Source: Acidimicrobiales bacterium
Lineage (GTDB): Bacteria; Actinomycetota; Acidimicrobiia; Acidimicrobiales; Bog-793
DNA: 42,571 nucleotides
Direction of reading: 5' to 3'
NCBI GenBank assembly: GCA_035533595.1
Contig: DATLTN010000017.1
Location: 1 to 42,571 of the forward strand
Shown: in pieces, positions 7,605 to 14,944 of the stretch
Numbering within the stretch: position 1 is the stretch's first letter
How the letters are laid out: every line of letters begins with the position of its first letter
Translations under genes and position numbers: made by a program
The notes under the pieces: model-generated
Databases searched by the model: none
The model's input: only the letters and a program-made list of their open reading frames with translations
Told to the model about the DNA's origin: nothing

Positions 7605-8525
7605 CTACGCGGTGCCGGGGGAGGCAGGGGAGACGATGAAGCGGGCGAGACGCTCGCTGAACCAGGTGTCCGCGGTGCCGATCTGCTGGACCACCGAGAA
7701 GTGGTTGTGCCCGTCGGCGAAGACGTGCTGGGGGAGTCGCCCGTGCGCTTCGAAGAAGGCCGTGAAGAGGGAGAGCGCCTGCACCTGCAGATCCGGCGGG
7801 TCGAACTCCGTCGTGCTCACGAGGAGGGGGACGTCGGTCGCGCACAGACCCGGGATGGCCGAGCGCGCCGCCATCGCCTCGCGGTCGCCGAAGTACAGGG
7901 CGAGGCGCTCGTCGCCGCCGAGGAGGGGGTCGTAGGTCCCCGAGGAGAGCACGGCCCCGGCCGGCGCCGCGGTGCCGGCCGGCCACAGCTCGGGGTTCGC
8001 GACCATCGTCGCGACGTGGGAGCTCCCCGCCGAGTGGCCCATCATGACGACGCGGGCCGGGTCCGCGCCGTGCTCGGCCACGTGCTGCTGGACGAAGTGC
8101 AGCGCGAGGGCGACGTCCTCGCCGCCCGCGGGGTAGGCGTCGTCGGGGGCGAGGCGGTAGTTGAGGTTGGCGACGACGAAGCCCTCGCCCGCTCCCCAGC
8201 GGCCGATGTTGTCGTAGAAGGGGCGCCCCGGGGCGCCCTTGTCGCCGCCGACGTAGCCCCCGCCGTGCACGTAGCAGAGGACGGACCCTTGCTCGACACC
8301 CTCCTCGGGGAGGTGCAGGTCGAGTCGCTGGAGCCGGTGGGGACCGTAGGGGAGGTCGCGGAGTACTCGGTGGGCGAGCTCGCGCGGGTGGCGCGGTTCG
8401 TAGATCGCGGCCGTCCTGTCGCGGACGTCGCCGCCGAGGCGCGCCCCGAAGCCGCCGATGAGGAGGCGCTGCGCAGCGAGCGCCCCGATGTCCTGTCCCG
8501 TCCGCAGCTCGCCCAGCGTGCTCAC
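7605..8525 (-). CDS. Alpha/beta hydrolase, HSL-type carboxylesterase family
   Basis: This 306-residue serine hydrolase has the oxyanion-hole motif VHGGGYVGG (HGGG), the nucleophile elbow MMGHSAGSSHVA (GxSxG), an acidic residue in the STTEFDPPDLQ segment and the catalytic histidine in ADGHNHFSV. This is the arrangement of hormone-sensitive-lipase and kynurenine-formamidase-like esterases that act on small acyl esters or amides. The GTG at 8525 is chosen because the conserved region starts soon after, and the sequence further upstream is low-complexity. No signal peptide is seen, so it is probably cytoplasmic. It is divergent from a Ddn-family gene, with a 127-nt shared upstream region. Confidence 0.87.
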   Translation of the reverse strand: MSTLGELRTGQDIGALAAQRLLIGGFGARLGGDVRDRTAAIYEPRHPRELAHRVLRDLPYGPHRLQRLDLHLPEEGVEQGSVLCYVHGGGYVGGDKGAPGRPFYDNIGRWGAGEGFVVANLNYRLAPDDAYPAGGEDVALALHFVQQHVAEHGADPARVVMMGHSAGSSHVATMVANPELWPAGTAAPAGAVLSSGTYDPLLGGDERLALYFGDREAMAARSAIPGLCATDVPLLVSTTEFDPPDLQVQALSLFTAFFEAHGRLPQHVFADGHNHFSVVQQIGTADTWFSERLARFIVSPASPGTA

Positions 8526-8652
8526 CCCCGCCGGGCACGGTACCGCCGGGAGAGGCGTCGCGGCGCCGCGGGCCCGCCGCGGGCCGGCGGCGGGCCGCGT
8601 GACGGGGCCCGGGGAGTACCGTCGACTGCAAACCGAGGACGAGGAGGAGCAC

Positions 8653-9093
8653 ATGCCGCGGCGCGCCGAGATCCCAGACCCGCTCGAGTACAACGCCGCG
8701 ACGGCCGAGGAGTTCCGGGCGAACGGCGGCCGGGTCACCGGGGACTTCGAGGGCCGCCCGCTGTTGCTGCTGACGACGACCGGTGCCCGCACCGGCGCCG
8801 AGCGCACCTCCCCGCTCATCTACACGATGGACGGCGACCGCTACGTGGTGACGGCCGCGGCGGGGGGTGCCCCGCAGCATCCCGCCTGGTACCACAACCT
8901 GGTCGCCGAGCCGCGGGTGACGGTCGAGGTCGGCTCGGAGAAGTTCGGGGCGAGGGCGATCGAGCCGGGGGGCGAGGAGCGCGAGCGGCTCTTCGCCGAG
9001 CGCTGCGTGGCGACGCCGAACTTCAGGATCTATCAGGACAAGACCGAGCGCCGGATCCCGATCATCGTCCTCGAGCGCGAGGCCGGCGGCTGA
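8653..9093 (+). CDS. Deazaflavin (F420)-dependent nitroreductase family protein (Ddn-like)
   Basis: This 146-residue protein matches the Ddn / FDOR-A split-barrel family. LLLLTTTGARTGAERTSPL is the conserved strand-turn that binds the F420 phosphate. AAAGGAPQHPAWYHNLVAEP is the second family signature, and TVEVGSEKFGARA follows. Members reduce quinones or other hydride acceptors with F420H2. The ATG is preceded by a strong GAGGAGGAG ribosome-binding site. The DCC-family gene follows after 46 nt on the same strand, so the two may be co-transcribed, which would fit a redox role. Confidence 0.92.
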   Translation: MPRRAEIPDPLEYNAATAEEFRANGGRVTGDFEGRPLLLLTTTGARTGAERTSPLIYTMDGDRYVVTAAAGGAPQHPAWYHNLVAEPRVTVEVGSEKFGARAIEPGGEERERLFAERCVATPNFRIYQDKTERRIPIIVLEREAGG

Positions 9094-9139
9094 TCCGCGC
9101 ACGCCGGCGGCCGCACCCGTCTGCGGGGCGGTCGCGGCG

Positions 9140-9568
9140 GTGACCGGCCCGGCCATGGGGCCGCGGGGGCCGCTCCTCGTCTTCGACGGCGAGTGCGGCT
9201 TCTGCACGACGGCGGCCCGCTTTGTCGAACGGCGCTTCCGCGACGAGGCGCACGCCGCGCCGTGGCAGCTCCTCGGCGAGGAGGCGCTCAGCGCGCTCGG
9301 CCTCAGCGCGCACGACGCGGCGCAGGCGGCCTGGTGGGTGACCCGCGAGGGCGCCCTCGAGCGCGGCCACCGGGCGGTCGGAAGGGCGCTGCAGGCGGGT
9401 GGCGGTGGCCGCGCCCTACTCGGCTGGTTTGTCCTCCACCCGCCCTCCAGCTTGCTGGCGGCCGTCGTCTACCGCGTCGTCGTGCGCTACCGGCACCGGC
9501 TCCCGGGCGGCACCCCGGCCTGCCGTCTGGGCGGGGCCGATGCTCGGGGCGCCAGCCGTCTCAGTTGA
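9140..9568 (+). CDS. DCC-family thiol-disulfide oxidoreductase (DUF393)
   Basis: This 142-residue protein starts the conserved domain with LLVFDGECGFCTTAARFVERR, the defining DGxCxxC motif of the DCC family with a thioredoxin-like CxxC pair. A second family motif, AAWWVTREGALERGHRAVGRAL, follows, and the C-terminal region ends in a hydrophobic stretch and a short basic tail containing one more cysteine. The start is GTG. Its 3' end overlaps the convergent acyltransferase gene by 8 bp. The function of DCC proteins is poorly known; a thiol redox role is inferred from the CxxC. Confidence 0.88.
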   Translation: MTGPAMGPRGPLLVFDGECGFCTTAARFVERRFRDEAHAAPWQLLGEEALSALGLSAHDAAQAAWWVTREGALERGHRAVGRALQAGGGGRALLGWFVLHPPSSLLAAVVYRVVVRYRHRLPGGTPACRLGGADARGASRLS

Positions 9569-11354
9569 AGAGCGGGATCACCGGCGCGTGGCCGGAGGCG
9601 GCCCGCCCGTCACTCGCGCTCGCGGGGGGCCGCACGACCGGCGCGGGGTCGTTGAAGTGCGAGAAGGTGTAGGTCGCGGTGACCGTCGCCAGCCGCCCGC
9701 GCCCGTCGGCGAGCTCGTCGCGGTACTGCAGCTGGCGGACGAGGTGGTCGGCGTCGACGACCATCCACATCGTGAGCCCCGTCGTGCGCGCGCCGTCGAG
9801 GGTCGCGAAGGAGAGCTGGCGCAGCTCGCCACCGCTCAGACGGGAGAGCTGCACGGTGATCCGCAGCCTCGTGCCGCGGCGCGTGCCCTCGAGGGGGCGG
9901 CCCACGACGACCGTGCTGCCGAGGGCGCGCACCCGGGGGGCGAGGTGCGCCGGGTCGTCGTCGGGGCGGCCGGGGAGGCCCGCGACGAGGGGCACCGCCC
10001 TCCAGGGCGCGCTGGGCGCGCTGCCGCTCCGCAGTCGGTAGAACGAGGTCGCCCCCACCGTCTCCTCGTCGAGCTGCTCGCTCACCGCCGGGCCCGTGAG
10101 GGCGAAGGTCCCGCTGGCCGAGGCCGCCTCGGCGGAGAAGTCGACGACCTCGCTGCCGTGCACGTGCTCCACGGGCGCCCCCTGCACGCTGATCGCCCCC
10201 GCGACCGCGACGGTCGCGGTGCGGACGGGCAGCTCGGCTCTCGGGATCGTGAAAGCGACGAGCACGGCGGCGCTCGCACCGACGAGCCCGAACGCCCCGG
10301 CGAGGGCGCGGCGCGGTGGCCGCAGCGAGCCCTCGAGCGGGCGCTGCACGAGCTCGAAGAGGAGCGACGAGGCGAGGAGGGCGATCGCGAGCGAGAGGGC
10401 GACGGCCCCGAACCTGCCGACCCGCAGCGTCGAGACGCGATCGAGGACGAACTGGTGCACCAGGTAGAACTCGTAGGAGATGGCCCCGAGGTAGGCGAGC
10501 GTCGGCCCGGTGAGGAACCAGCCGGGGCGCGCCGCGAGGTCGGCCTGGGCGAGCACGACGATGACCACGGCGAAGAGCGGGTCGAGCTCGACCGTCGGCA
10601 GCGGCACCGGCCCACCGGCGAGGGCGCAGAGGGCGAGCGAGCCGAGCGCGACCGCGAGCGCGGGCAGGACGCGCAGGCGGTGCCCGGCGCGCAGCTCGAA
10701 CGCGGCGAGCATCCCGAGGAGGAACTCCGCGGCGCGGCCGAGCGGGTTGGCGAGCGCCGTCGAGGTCCAGCCGCCGCCCGCGTGCGCGGCGACGGCGACG
10801 AAGGTCGCGAAGGCGAGGAACCACCCGAGGACGACCGACCAGCGACGCGCTCGCCCGAGCCTCAGCAGCCCGGCGTGGAGGAACGGCATCGCCGCGTAGA
10901 ACGCCGCCTCCACGCTGAGCGACCAGGCCGGCGGGTTGATCGCGTAGATGCCGGTGTTGGGGAGCCACGCCTGGACGAGGAGCACCGCGCAGAGGGTCGT
11001 CGAGAGCTCGTGGGTGGGCGCCTGGCTGAAACCGAGCACCCCGGTGAGGACGAGGACCACCGCGTACGCCGGGTAGATCCGAGAGAAGCGTCGGCCGTAG
11101 AAGCGCGGCGCGCGGATCGCTGCGCCGCTCCCCCAGGTGAGCACGAAGCCGGAGAGGATGAAGAAGAAGCTGACGCCCGCGTAGCCGAAGCTCGAGAGCG
11201 GCCCGAGCGCGAGGTGGAAGAGCTGGCTCGCGTGGAAGGCGAAGACGGCGAGCGCGGCGAAGGCACGCGCCGCGGTGAGGCGGGGGAGGTGGCGCGCGAC
11301 GCCCTCCCGGGAGGCGGCGTCGAGCGGCGCGGTGAGGGCCCCGGGCTCGCTCAC
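9561..11354 (-). CDS. Acyltransferase-3 membrane protein with an extra C-terminal domain
   Basis: This 597-residue protein begins with RLTAARAFAALAVFAFHASQ, the arginine/histidine active-site helix of the OafA/YrhL acyltransferase-3 family. It continues through FFFILSGFVLTW and YGRRFSRIYPAY, with about ten membrane helices up to roughly residue 365. Such enzymes acylate surface glycans or lipids. Unusually, about 220 residues follow on the outer side. Their final part (MWMVVDADHLVRQLQY, then ATYTFSHFNDPAPV) resembles the end of LolA/LppX-type lipid-carrier domains. A final membrane segment near residues 345-365 would tether this domain outside. The start is GTG at 11354. The acyltransferase assignment is firm; the C-terminal similarity is by eye. 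Confidence 0.85.
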   Translation of the reverse strand: MSEPGALTAPLDAASREGVARHLPRLTAARAFAALAVFAFHASQLFHLALGPLSSFGYAGVSFFFILSGFVLTWGSGAAIRAPRFYGRRFSRIYPAYAVVLVLTGVLGFSQAPTHELSTTLCAVLLVQAWLPNTGIYAINPPAWSLSVEAAFYAAMPFLHAGLLRLGRARRWSVVLGWFLAFATFVAVAAHAGGGWTSTALANPLGRAAEFLLGMLAAFELRAGHRLRVLPALAVALGSLALCALAGGPVPLPTVELDPLFAVVIVVLAQADLAARPGWFLTGPTLAYLGAISYEFYLVHQFVLDRVSTLRVGRFGAVALSLAIALLASSLLFELVQRPLEGSLRPPRRALAGAFGLVGASAAVLVAFTIPRAELPVRTATVAVAGAISVQGAPVEHVHGSEVVDFSAEAASASGTFALTGPAVSEQLDEETVGATSFYRLRSGSAPSAPWRAVPLVAGLPGRPDDDPAHLAPRVRALGSTVVVGRPLEGTRRGTRLRITVQLSRLSGGELRQLSFATLDGARTTGLTMWMVVDADHLVRQLQYRDELADGRGRLATVTATYTFSHFNDPAPVVRPPASASDGRAASGHAPVIPLFN

Positions 11355-11506
11355 GGGCCCCGGCGCTCGCGAGCGCGGCCGCTGTCGGCCCCCGCGGTGC
11401 GCGCTGCGCTCACCGTCGACGACGGGCGCGCGCCGGCCGCGGCGCTCGTCGTGTCGTCGTCATCACCGTGCACCCAGCACTCCCCGCATTGCTTCGGGGG
11501 TCGAAG

Positions 11507-12370
11507 CTAGCGCCGGGAGCGTTCGAGCTCCCTATTGAGCTCCGCGCCGAGGAGGATCGCGACGGCGGTGAGGAAGAGCCAGACGAGCAGGGTGATGACA
11601 CCGGCGAAAGTGCCGTAGGCGCGCGAGGTGTGCCCGACGCGGTCGAGGTACACCGAGTAGCAGGCGGCGATCCCCAGCCAGAGGGCGGTGCTCACCGCCC
11701 CACCGACGCTGAGCAGCCGCCAGCGCCGCTCCTCCCGGTTCGGCGCGAGGTAGTCGTACAGCGAGATCAATACGACCACGCAGGCCACGCCGACGACCCA
11801 GCGCAGTGCCGTCCACAGGAAGTGGAACCACGAGCCGCCCGCGGGCGCGAGGAGCGAGCCGAGCGGCCCGCCGACGATGAGCAAGAGGAAGGCCCCGCCG
11901 CCGAAGACGAGGGTGACGCCGACGAGCGCGAGGGCCCGCAGGCGCCGGGCGAGGAAACCTCGGTCGCCCGACGTCTCGTACGCCATGTCGAGCGCGAACT
12001 GCAGGGCGACGGCCGCCTCGATGTTCGCCCACAGCGAGACGAGGCCGCCGAAGACGAGCGCGAGCACGCTCGAGCTGCGTGGCCCGGGCGAGGTGAGCGC
12101 CTGCTCGAAGACCTTCGCCGTGGTGGCGGGTAGCAGCACGGAGATCCCGTGCAGCAGGGACTGCAGGCGCTTTTGCGGGAGGCCCGAGAGGTCGGCGGCG
12201 CCGATCAGCGCGATCGCGCCCGGGACGACGGCGAGGAACCAGTGGAACGCCAGGCTGGCGGCGTTCGTCGTGACCCTGTCCTTGCCGGCCTGACGCAGCA
12301 GGCGCCTCGCGAGCCCCGGGAGGCGGTCCTTTGCGATGTCGGGTCCATACCCAGCCGCCGCCCCCGGCAG
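11507..12370 (-). CDS. YihY/BrkB family membrane protein, start uncertain
   Basis: This polytopic protein has the BrkB signature VTTNAASLAFHWFLAVVPG and the later segment ALVFGGLVSLWANIEAAVALQFALD. It has about six helices and ends with the AGVITLLVWLFLTAVAILLGAELNRE block typical of the family. The clear homology begins near 12345, but in this frame the first ATG/GTG/TTG is the GTG at 12139, which would cut off helix 1. Either a rare start is used (CTG at 12370 has a GAGAG stretch upstream), or a one-base error or indel in the G5 run near 12362-12366 hides the ATG at 12392, which has an AGGGG ribosome-binding site. I give the CTG position as a compromise. Its molecular function is unknown; the family is membrane-bound. 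Confidence 0.8.
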   Translation of the reverse strand: MPGAAAGYGPDIAKDRLPGLARRLLRQAGKDRVTTNAASLAFHWFLAVVPGAIALIGAADLSGLPQKRLQSLLHGISVLLPATTAKVFEQALTSPGPRSSSVLALVFGGLVSLWANIEAAVALQFALDMAYETSGDRGFLARRLRALALVGVTLVFGGGAFLLLIVGGPLGSLLAPAGGSWFHFLWTALRWVVGVACVVVLISLYDYLAPNREERRWRLLSVGGAVSTALWLGIAACYSVYLDRVGHTSRAYGTFAGVITLLVWLFLTAVAILLGAELNRELERSRR

Positions 12371-12422
12371 TGCTCTCGCACGCGCAGTGCATCGACCCCT
12401 AGCGCAGAGCGCCGCAGATAGC

Positions 12423-12429
12423 TACCGTA
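12423..12429. promoter_or_regulatory. Overlapping back-to-back -10 elements for the BrkB and Ala-rich genes
   Basis: TACCGT (12423-12428) reads rightward toward the Ala-rich gene, and TACGGT (12429-12424) reads leftward toward the BrkB gene. The two hexamers share five bases, which suggests a symmetric bidirectional promoter. Confidence 0.4.
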
Positions 12430-12473
12430 CGCGCACTGTCAAATGCACACCACCAATCCGGAGGTCGAAACCG

Positions 12474-12899
12474 ATGACTGACGCAGCAGTCCCACCTGAC
12501 GCCGCAGCAGCGGCCCACGCCGCCGCCCAGACCGCGAACGCCGCCGCCGGGGCGGCGAACTCGGCCGCCGCCGCGGCCGGCGGCGTGATCGCCCCCGCGG
12601 TGAGCGCCGCCGCGGGCGCCGCGGAGGAAGCGGCCGCCGCCGCCGACGCCGCCGCCGCGGCACCCACCCCCGCGGCCGCCTCGGCAGCTGCGGACTCGGC
12701 CGCCGCCGCGGCGGGGACCGCGGCGGCCTCGGCCTCCGAGGCGCGCGCCGCTGCCTCGGCGGCTCCGGAGGACACTGCGGCGGCCTCCGCCGCCGCCGCC
12801 GCCGAGCAGGCCGCCGAGAGCGCCTCGGCGGCCGCGCAGGCCGCGAGCAGCGCCGCCGCTGCCGCCGCCGCGGCGCCGCCTCCCGCAGAGGCCTCCTGA
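12474..12899 (+). CDS. Extremely alanine-rich acidic low-complexity protein
   Basis: By hand count, 85 of 141 residues are alanine (60%). The rest is mostly Ser, Pro, Glu, Asp, Gly and Thr, with a single Arg, a single His, no Lys, Cys, Trp, Tyr or Phe, and Met only at the start. It should be a long acidic helix or a set of helices broken by Pro/Gly. That it is translated is supported by a near-perfect ribosome-binding site (CCGGAGG, 8 nt before ATG), a TACCGT -10 hexamer at 12423 and a terminator-like hairpin directly after the stop. High-GC repetitive codons (GCC/GCG) could also arise by slippage. I recognise no family. A structural, cell-surface or nucleoid role cannot be decided. Confidence 0.65.
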   Translation: MTDAAVPPDAAAAAHAAAQTANAAAGAANSAAAAAGGVIAPAVSAAAGAAEEAAAAADAAAAAPTPAAASAAADSAAAAAGTAAASASEARAAASAAPEDTAAASAAAAAEQAAESASAAAQAASSAAAAAAAAPPPAEAS

Positions 12900-12906
12900 C
12901 GGGAGG

Positions 12907-12934
12907 GGAGGGGCGTCGCCACGGGCACCCCTCC
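12907..12934 (+). terminator. GC-rich hairpin after the Ala-rich gene
   Basis: GGAGGGG (12907-12913) pairs with CCCCTCC (12928-12934) eight bases after the stop codon. No T-run follows, so this is a candidate terminator or a 3' stabilising hairpin. Confidence 0.45.
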
Positions 12935-13071
12935 TGACCTCGCGCATCGCACGGCAGCCCGCGCCAGGCCGCACTCCGCCGTCCTCACCGGGGCCGGGAG
13001 CGACAACGTGACGGCCGGGGCGCGCGCGGCTAAGAAGTGGCGACAGCGGCACCTCGGTGCGCTTCGTCGTC

Positions 13072-13108
13072 GAGGGTCGTCGACCCTCAGGTTCGAGGGT
13101 CGGGAGGA
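13072..13108 (+). promoter_or_regulatory. Mutually exclusive hairpins ending at a ribosome-binding site
   Basis: Three 7-nt blocks occur in order: GAGGGTC (13072-13078), GACCCTC (13082-13088) and GAGGGTC (13095-13101). The middle block can pair with either neighbour. The downstream pairing ends directly before the GGGAGGAG ribosome-binding site (13101-13108) of the gene at 13114. This is the geometry of an anti-sequestering switch or of a repeated operator. Confidence 0.45.
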
Positions 13109-13113
13109 GCACG

Positions 13114-13449
13114 ATGTCCATTGCCGGCAAGGGATCCGCGTTCAAGGAGCAGCTCGGGTCGCAGGACGCCCCCGAGGAGCCGGGCGTCTACGCGCTCTCG
13201 CAGTACAACATCGTGACCTTCATCGGGGCCGCCACCGAGAGCCTGCGCGCCACGCTGCTCGCGCACGCGAAGAGCAGCGATTGCACCTCGAGCGCGACGT
13301 GGGTGAAGGTCGAGGTGACCCCCGCCGAGCGCGCCGAGGCACGGGCGGAGGAGCTGCTCGCGGAGTTCCGCGCCGCGAACGGCACGTTGCCCCGTTGCAA
13401 CGATCTCTCCTCCTGGCAGCCCGCCGGCCCGAGCGGCGAGGGCGCCTGA
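13114..13449 (+). CDS. GIY-YIG-like small protein
   Basis: This 111-residue protein has a segment PGVYALSQYNIVTFIGAATE followed by SLRATLLAHA. This resembles the first two strands and the conserved helix of the GIY-YIG nuclease fold: GVY stands for GIY and FIG for YIG. The helix carries the expected arginine (SLRATL). A C-terminal helix (AERAEARAEELLAEFRAANG) with a conserved ending LPRCND follows. The second catalytic tyrosine is replaced by Phe, so nuclease activity is doubtful. A strong GGAGGAG ribosome-binding site precedes the ATG, after a region with mutually exclusive hairpins. The fold assignment is an inference; the protein may simply be a small conserved actinobacterial protein. Confidence 0.55.
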   Translation: MSIAGKGSAFKEQLGSQDAPEEPGVYALSQYNIVTFIGAATESLRATLLAHAKSSDCTSSATWVKVEVTPAERAEARAEELLAEFRAANGTLPRCNDLSSWQPAGPSGEGA

Positions 13450-13538
13450 GCGCACTCCCGGAGCGGGCCGGACCCGTCTCAGTCGCCCGTGTAGTCGGCG
13501 TCGCGCAGTTTCGGCGCGGGCGTGTGCGCCGCGGCGAA

Positions 13539-13699
13539 TCACTGGTCGTAGCTGGCCGAGGCCTCGGCGGGCTCGTTCTCGATCGGCAGGTCGTCGCCGA
13601 GCTCGTTCGCCCGCTTCCGCTGCAGGGCGTGAGCGCCGCCCACAGTGCCGGGAAGCCGAACCAGTTGCGGGCGTCGACGTCGCCCTTGTCCTTGCGCAT
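13539..13699 (-). pseudogene. Small conserved-looking gene with an apparent frameshift
   Basis: A good GGGGAG ribosome-binding site precedes the ATG at 13699. The reading begins MRKDKGDVDARNWFGFPALW. After about 22 codons the original frame turns into a low-complexity Ser/Thr/Arg stretch. A second frame carries a protein-like acidic end (KRANELGDDLPIENEPAEAS) and stops at 13539. Together they would make a hydrophilic peptide of about 53 residues. A one-base indel near 13625-13640, natural or from sequencing, would explain it. I do not recognise the family. Confidence 0.4.
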
Positions 13700-13769
13700 C
13701 GCCACTCCCCCTCTCGGTCCTTCTGTTCTCTTCCCTACACGAGCCCGGGAGCAACGCCGCGGGCGGAGG

Positions 13770-14840
13770 TCAGGGCGTGACGACCGGCGCGCCCTGCGCG
13801 GTGAGCTCGAGCTCCACCCAGATGCGCCCCGGTGCGAGCGTCACCTCGGCGCCCGTGGCGTCGGTGAAGGTGGTCTTCGCGCTGACGCTCGGGCGGTGCC
13901 AGGTGACGCTGAAGGCGCGTCCGCCGCGCAGCACGTAGCCGCGTCCGCTCCCGAGGAGGTTGCTCTCGATGTCGCCGCTGCAGCAGCCGTGCTCGCTGTA
14001 GGGGCCGACCGAGTACGGCACCTCCTCGATCACCACGTCGGTGGTGGTCACCTGCTTGCCCGTGAGGACATCGATGTCGGGGGCGCCGGAGTAGGTGTGC
14101 AGCCACTGGTGCTCGCTCGGGCTCCACTTCCAGACGACGTCGGTCCCCCCGGAGAAGTCGATCTCCACCGAGGCGGCGGGCGCCCAGTCGCTCGGCACCT
14201 TGGCGCCGAAGTCGAAGATCGGCTGCGGGACGTTGTGTAGCGAGGGGAAGAGGCCATAGAGGGCGGCCGTGCTCGTGTAGAGGTTGTCGGGCGCCACCCG
14301 CGAGGAGATGCGCGTCCCCGCGGCCTGCCCCCCCTCGAGGAGGTTGGCGCCGGTGAGGTACGGCTCGGCGGCGAGGCCGTTCACGTTGGGGTCGATACCG
14401 CCCGCGAAGGCGAGGATCGGGTGGCTGAGCTCGGGGGCGATCATGTTCCAGTCGACCCAGCGCACCGAGCGGGTCGGGCCGATGCTCGCTGCGTTCTCGC
14501 ACTGGAAGACGGCGACGTAGCGCATGATGAAGCCCTCGGCCGCCGTGTCGAAGACGATGTCCGCCTCGTTGAGGCCGCTCTGGGGTCGGGCGCCGTCGGG
14601 CTCGTTGCCGACCTTCACCGCGACTGCCGGGCGGGCGGGGACCTTGGTCACCCCCGGCGCGGGGGCGTCGGTGAGGGGGCAGCGCGGCCCGGGGGGGCTC
14701 GCCTTCGGGAGGGTCGTCGTCGTCGTGGAGGGTGCCGGGGCGGGTGTCGCTGCCGGTCGCGCCGGGGGGGTGCGGACGAGGACGACGCCGATCGCGATCG
14801 CCACCAGGATCGCGGCCGAGAGCCTCAAAAATGCGCGCAT
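13770..14840 (-). CDS. DUF3048 domain-containing secreted or membrane-anchored protein
   Basis: This 356-residue protein has an N-terminal hydrophobic segment (residues 4-24, FLRLSAAILVAIAIGVVLV), a Pro/Thr-rich linker, and then the DUF3048 domain. ARPQSGLNEADIVFDTAAEG and the SIGPTRSVRWVDWNMIAPEL block are unmistakable for this family (YerB-like). YerB-like proteins are extracytoplasmic. Four cysteines occur after the anchor, two of them adjacent (GCCSG). There is no lipobox cysteine, so the N-terminus is more likely a signal anchor. It lies downstream of the TauE/SafE gene on the same strand with a gap of about 105 nt. The biochemical function of DUF3048 is not established. Confidence 0.9.
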   Translation of the reverse strand: MRAFLRLSAAILVAIAIGVVLVRTPPARPAATPAPAPSTTTTTLPKASPPGPRCPLTDAPAPGVTKVPARPAVAVKVGNEPDGARPQSGLNEADIVFDTAAEGFIMRYVAVFQCENAASIGPTRSVRWVDWNMIAPELSHPILAFAGGIDPNVNGLAAEPYLTGANLLEGGQAAGTRISSRVAPDNLYTSTAALYGLFPSLHNVPQPIFDFGAKVPSDWAPAASVEIDFSGGTDVVWKWSPSEHQWLHTYSGAPDIDVLTGKQVTTTDVVIEEVPYSVGPYSEHGCCSGDIESNLLGSGRGYVLRGGRAFSVTWHRPSVSAKTTFTDATGAEVTLAPGRIWVELELTAQGAPVVTP

Positions 14841-14944
14841 GCCTCAGTTTGCAGCCCGCGCCGCCGCCCGCGCGGACATCGGCGGGCGCCCCGGCGCTGA
14901 GCTGGGCGGCGGCACCCGAAAACGGGGGGGCCCGGGCGGCGCGC

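Noticed and set aside
9399-11510. Very long rightward reading frame opposite the acyltransferase gene
   Set aside because: Its product is Arg/Glu/Gly-rich and without domain character. It mirrors the acyltransferase coding sequence, as expected from third-position GC bias.
12422-13006. Leftward Ala-rich frame opposite the Ala-rich gene
   Set aside because: GCC/GCG/GGC repeats read as Ala-rich on both strands; only the rightward frame has a ribosome-binding site and promoter.
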